Positions 62,256-64,000 of a stretch of DNA of 64,000 nt are shown here, piece after piece. Both the position numbers and the translations under genes were made by a program. Within the stretch, counting starts at the first letter, position 1. Each line of letters begins with the position of its first letter. The notes beneath the pieces are model-generated. The model was not told where the DNA came from. It searched no databases and was given only the letters and a program-made list of their open reading frames with translations. This DNA is from Symsagittifera roscoffensis. Its lineage: Eukaryota; Xenacoelomorpha; Acoela; Convolutidae. The stretch is taken from NCBI RefSeq assembly GCF_963678635.1, contig NC_087069.1, positions 3,544,166 to 3,608,165 of the forward strand, read 5' to 3'.

Positions 62256-62998
62256 CACTGGATTTTTTGTTCATAACACACCAAAAAGTCCTAAAAACGT
62301 TCAAATTGTTTTTTTGCGGTGAAGAAAGTTGGTCAAAATAGGGTCTTTATCATGATGTGGAAGAGCTCGGAACATCAATTTAGTTAATCCAAAAAAAAGG
62401 TCGACAAATTTTTCAATTTTTTTGAACTCTTCGTTCTCCCCCTCTGGAGAAAATACTAGATCAGCCCCCCGTAGTTATGATTATTTGTTTTTTGGGAGCA
62501 ATTCTTCATGCTCGGTTTATTTTTCTCGGCTTCAATTTCGGTTTCTTTTCAATAACGTTTGTTTTCTAGGGAAGCCAAATACCTCTTTCGAACAAATCAG
62601 CGTGAAGGTCATGAAGAACGAGCGAATTCTTGTATCTGACCTGGATTTTATTTGACAGATTTCCCAGAGGAAACGAAAAACAATCTTTTGATCCCCCTTT
62701 ATCTCGAAGATGAGTTGTTATTGGAATTCAAAGAGCTTTACGGCCATATGTTGTTTTCTTTGAAGGTCGAAAGCTCAATTTTTTTTCAAAAGAAGACGTT
62801 ATGTTTTTCCTGCTTTCTTGCGTCAATTGACAATAAGTTTTTCTACGTTTCTGTTGCAGATAATTATCTCTGCGATAAGAAAGGTTATTGCAATCGGGTA
62901 CTAAACTTTTCCCTTAATAGCTTTCTTTGTTCACAGGACTCACCTGGACTCCTGGTGGTACCTTGGTTCTTGGTTCAATATCAATTCAAATTTTCTCC
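62256..62998 (+). other. Intergenic sequence downstream of Rab18
   Basis: A 122-codon + strand frame at 62652-63020 shows no domain; its composition is like the flanking AT-rich DNA. Not called as a gene. Confidence 0.35.
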
Positions 62999-63005
62999 TG
63001 CACAC

Positions 63006-63075
63006 TTAGCTTGGAGGTAACGAAGAGGCCTGAGACGGCAAAAGTACGGTGTTCGAGTCCACTTAGGTACTGCTT
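63006..63075 (+). repeat. tRNA-derived head with A and B boxes
   Basis: TAGCTTGGAGG is at about 63007-63017 and TGTTCGAGTCC at about 63050-63060; a T run follows near 63074. Box sequence and spacing fit an internal pol III promoter; the acceptor stem is weak. Confidence 0.55.
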
Positions 63076-63296
63076 TTTTCAAACACTAAATATTGCGGTT
63101 CAAAAAACATTTCTGCCTATTAGTTGTCTGTTTTGTTTTTTTTCGGCCTAGTTGCCACCTCTAAGAATAGTTTTTTTTGCTTTAATCAATTTTCACTGTA
63201 GTTGCTTCGAGTGTCTTAGCTTTTTCGAAATCCAGCCGAATCGAAATTGTTAAATCCAGCCGCTTGGTATTGTTAAGTTCAAAGTCAAACAACCAT

Positions 63297-63371
63297 CTGG
63301 CGTAGAGGTAATACAGCTGCTTGAGACCGCAAAGGGTTGCGGTTTGAATCCGGTGGGATCTGTTTTTTTTT
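63297..63371 (+). repeat. tRNA-derived head with near-perfect A and B boxes
   Basis: TGGCGTAGAGG (63298-63308) and GGTTTGAATCC (about 63341-63351) match the pol III consensus, and a run of nine Ts follows at 63363. Stems are only partly complementary, so it is a SINE head or tRNA pseudogene rather than a confident tRNA gene. Confidence 0.6.
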
Positions 63372-63408
63372 GCTGACTAGAGTTCTCTCGCTCCCTCTTT
63401 CTCTCACA

Positions 63409-63666
63409 TTAACTTGATCCAGTGTCTGGGGTGCATCGGTACTTTTTGGATTTCGCAGTCTTTTCCAGATTACTCAAACAAGCAAAGGTTATATGCTTTA
63501 CTCTCCTGTTGTCGGGCATTTGTATCTTGTGTCCTAGCCGCTCCATACTTCGTTTCTCAATTTTCATTCTGCTAGATTTTACTCGAAGTTCTTTTATCTT
63601 ATTCCATCTGTTTCTGTATTTTCGTTCCATTTCTTTGTGGCGCTTGATTCTTGGAACTCCACACAT
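63409..63666 (-). pseudogene. LINE RT C-terminal relic
   Basis: An 85-codon minus-strand frame has RLGHKIQMPDNRRVKHITF and later KYRCTPD. The W/R-x-GH-x2-RMP-x-NR-x3-K pattern is common in the C-terminal region of LINE ORF2 proteins. No RT core remains nearby. Confidence 0.45.
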
Positions 63667-64000
63667 ATCGATAGCATTTGTCCACTTTAGTAAGTATCTT
63701 GTTTTTTTTTTCTGATACTGTTCATGTGCGTACTTCGCAATTGAACAACATGGTGCTTCCTACTGCCGCCCCCATCACTCGTACTTGCGTCCTTCTCGTT
63801 ATTCTTGTGTTTTTGAGGCGTTTTTCGACCTTGATCCATGCCCCATCCCGCGTTGGATGCGTTTTTTATTATATTCGGAATCACCTAGCCACACGCCAAA
63901 GAATATGGTCGTTGCCGCAGTTTTTGCCGAGTGCTATGTTTTCCTCCTTCGATTCGTTTGTCTTCTCCTCGAAGAGGCCCATTAATAATTTGGTCGTGTT

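Noticed and set aside
63297-63371. Functional tRNA gene
   Set aside because: A and B boxes are good, but the acceptor and anticodon stems do not close, so I list it only as tRNA-derived.

Overview
The window is AT-rich animal nuclear DNA. It carries one host gene with spliceosomal introns, a Rab18-type small GTPase on the + strand, surrounded by transposable elements of several classes. The Rab18 exons, the non-LTR retrotransposon relics and a Penelope-type relic indicate an invertebrate metazoan, but I cannot place it in a phylum from sequence alone.

Region 1 (1-13867) is a disrupted non-LTR retrotransposon (LINE) on the minus strand. Its reverse-transcriptase half lies at 226-1217 and its ORF1/endonuclease half at 12719-13867. 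Between them is a head-to-tail array (breakpoints at 2780, 4963, 7146, 9311, 11329) in which LINE endonuclease/ORF1 sequence alternates with five copies of the Rab18 promoter plus exons 1-3. All five copies are pseudogenes. A degenerate SGNH-like relic follows at 14090-14556.

Region 2 (14649-40987) is a 26.3 kb LTR retrotransposon on the minus strand. Its LTRs are 922 bp and about 99.3% identical, and its large ORFs are open, so the insertion is young. In transcription order it has: 5' LTR; a 4.7 kb leader holding two near-identical 1,727-bp direct repeats studded with a CCCCTCCGGATT motif; Gag with two CCHC knuckles; an aspartic protease in the same frame behind a single UAA; a Ty3/gypsy-type RT-RNase H-integrase in the +1 frame; a macro-domain-like ORF with no usable ATG, overlapping Pol in the -1 frame; a 968-aa ORF with a coiled coil and an SGNH-hydrolase-like domain; a 1,061-aa ORF in the +1 frame; a perfect 72-bp inverted repeat; another 968-aa ORF of unknown function; and the 3' LTR. 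The three large 3' ORFs, the macro domain, the recoding-like junctions and the repeated nucleotide motifs make this the most unusual object in the window.

Region 3 (40988-59276) begins with a Penelope-like GIY-YIG relic and the Rab18 upstream region. Five exons follow (41880-41953, 42031-42148, 42215-42287, 54251-54495, 59148-59276), which together encode 212 residues with all G-box motifs. The 12 kb third intron contains a tandem duplication (43618-49670 and 49671-54147), each copy starting with a 5'-truncated LINE on the + strand. tRNA-derived SINE-like heads and further RT relics are scattered through the introns.

Region 4 (59277-64000) is downstream AT-rich DNA with only transposon relics and pol III box-like sequences.
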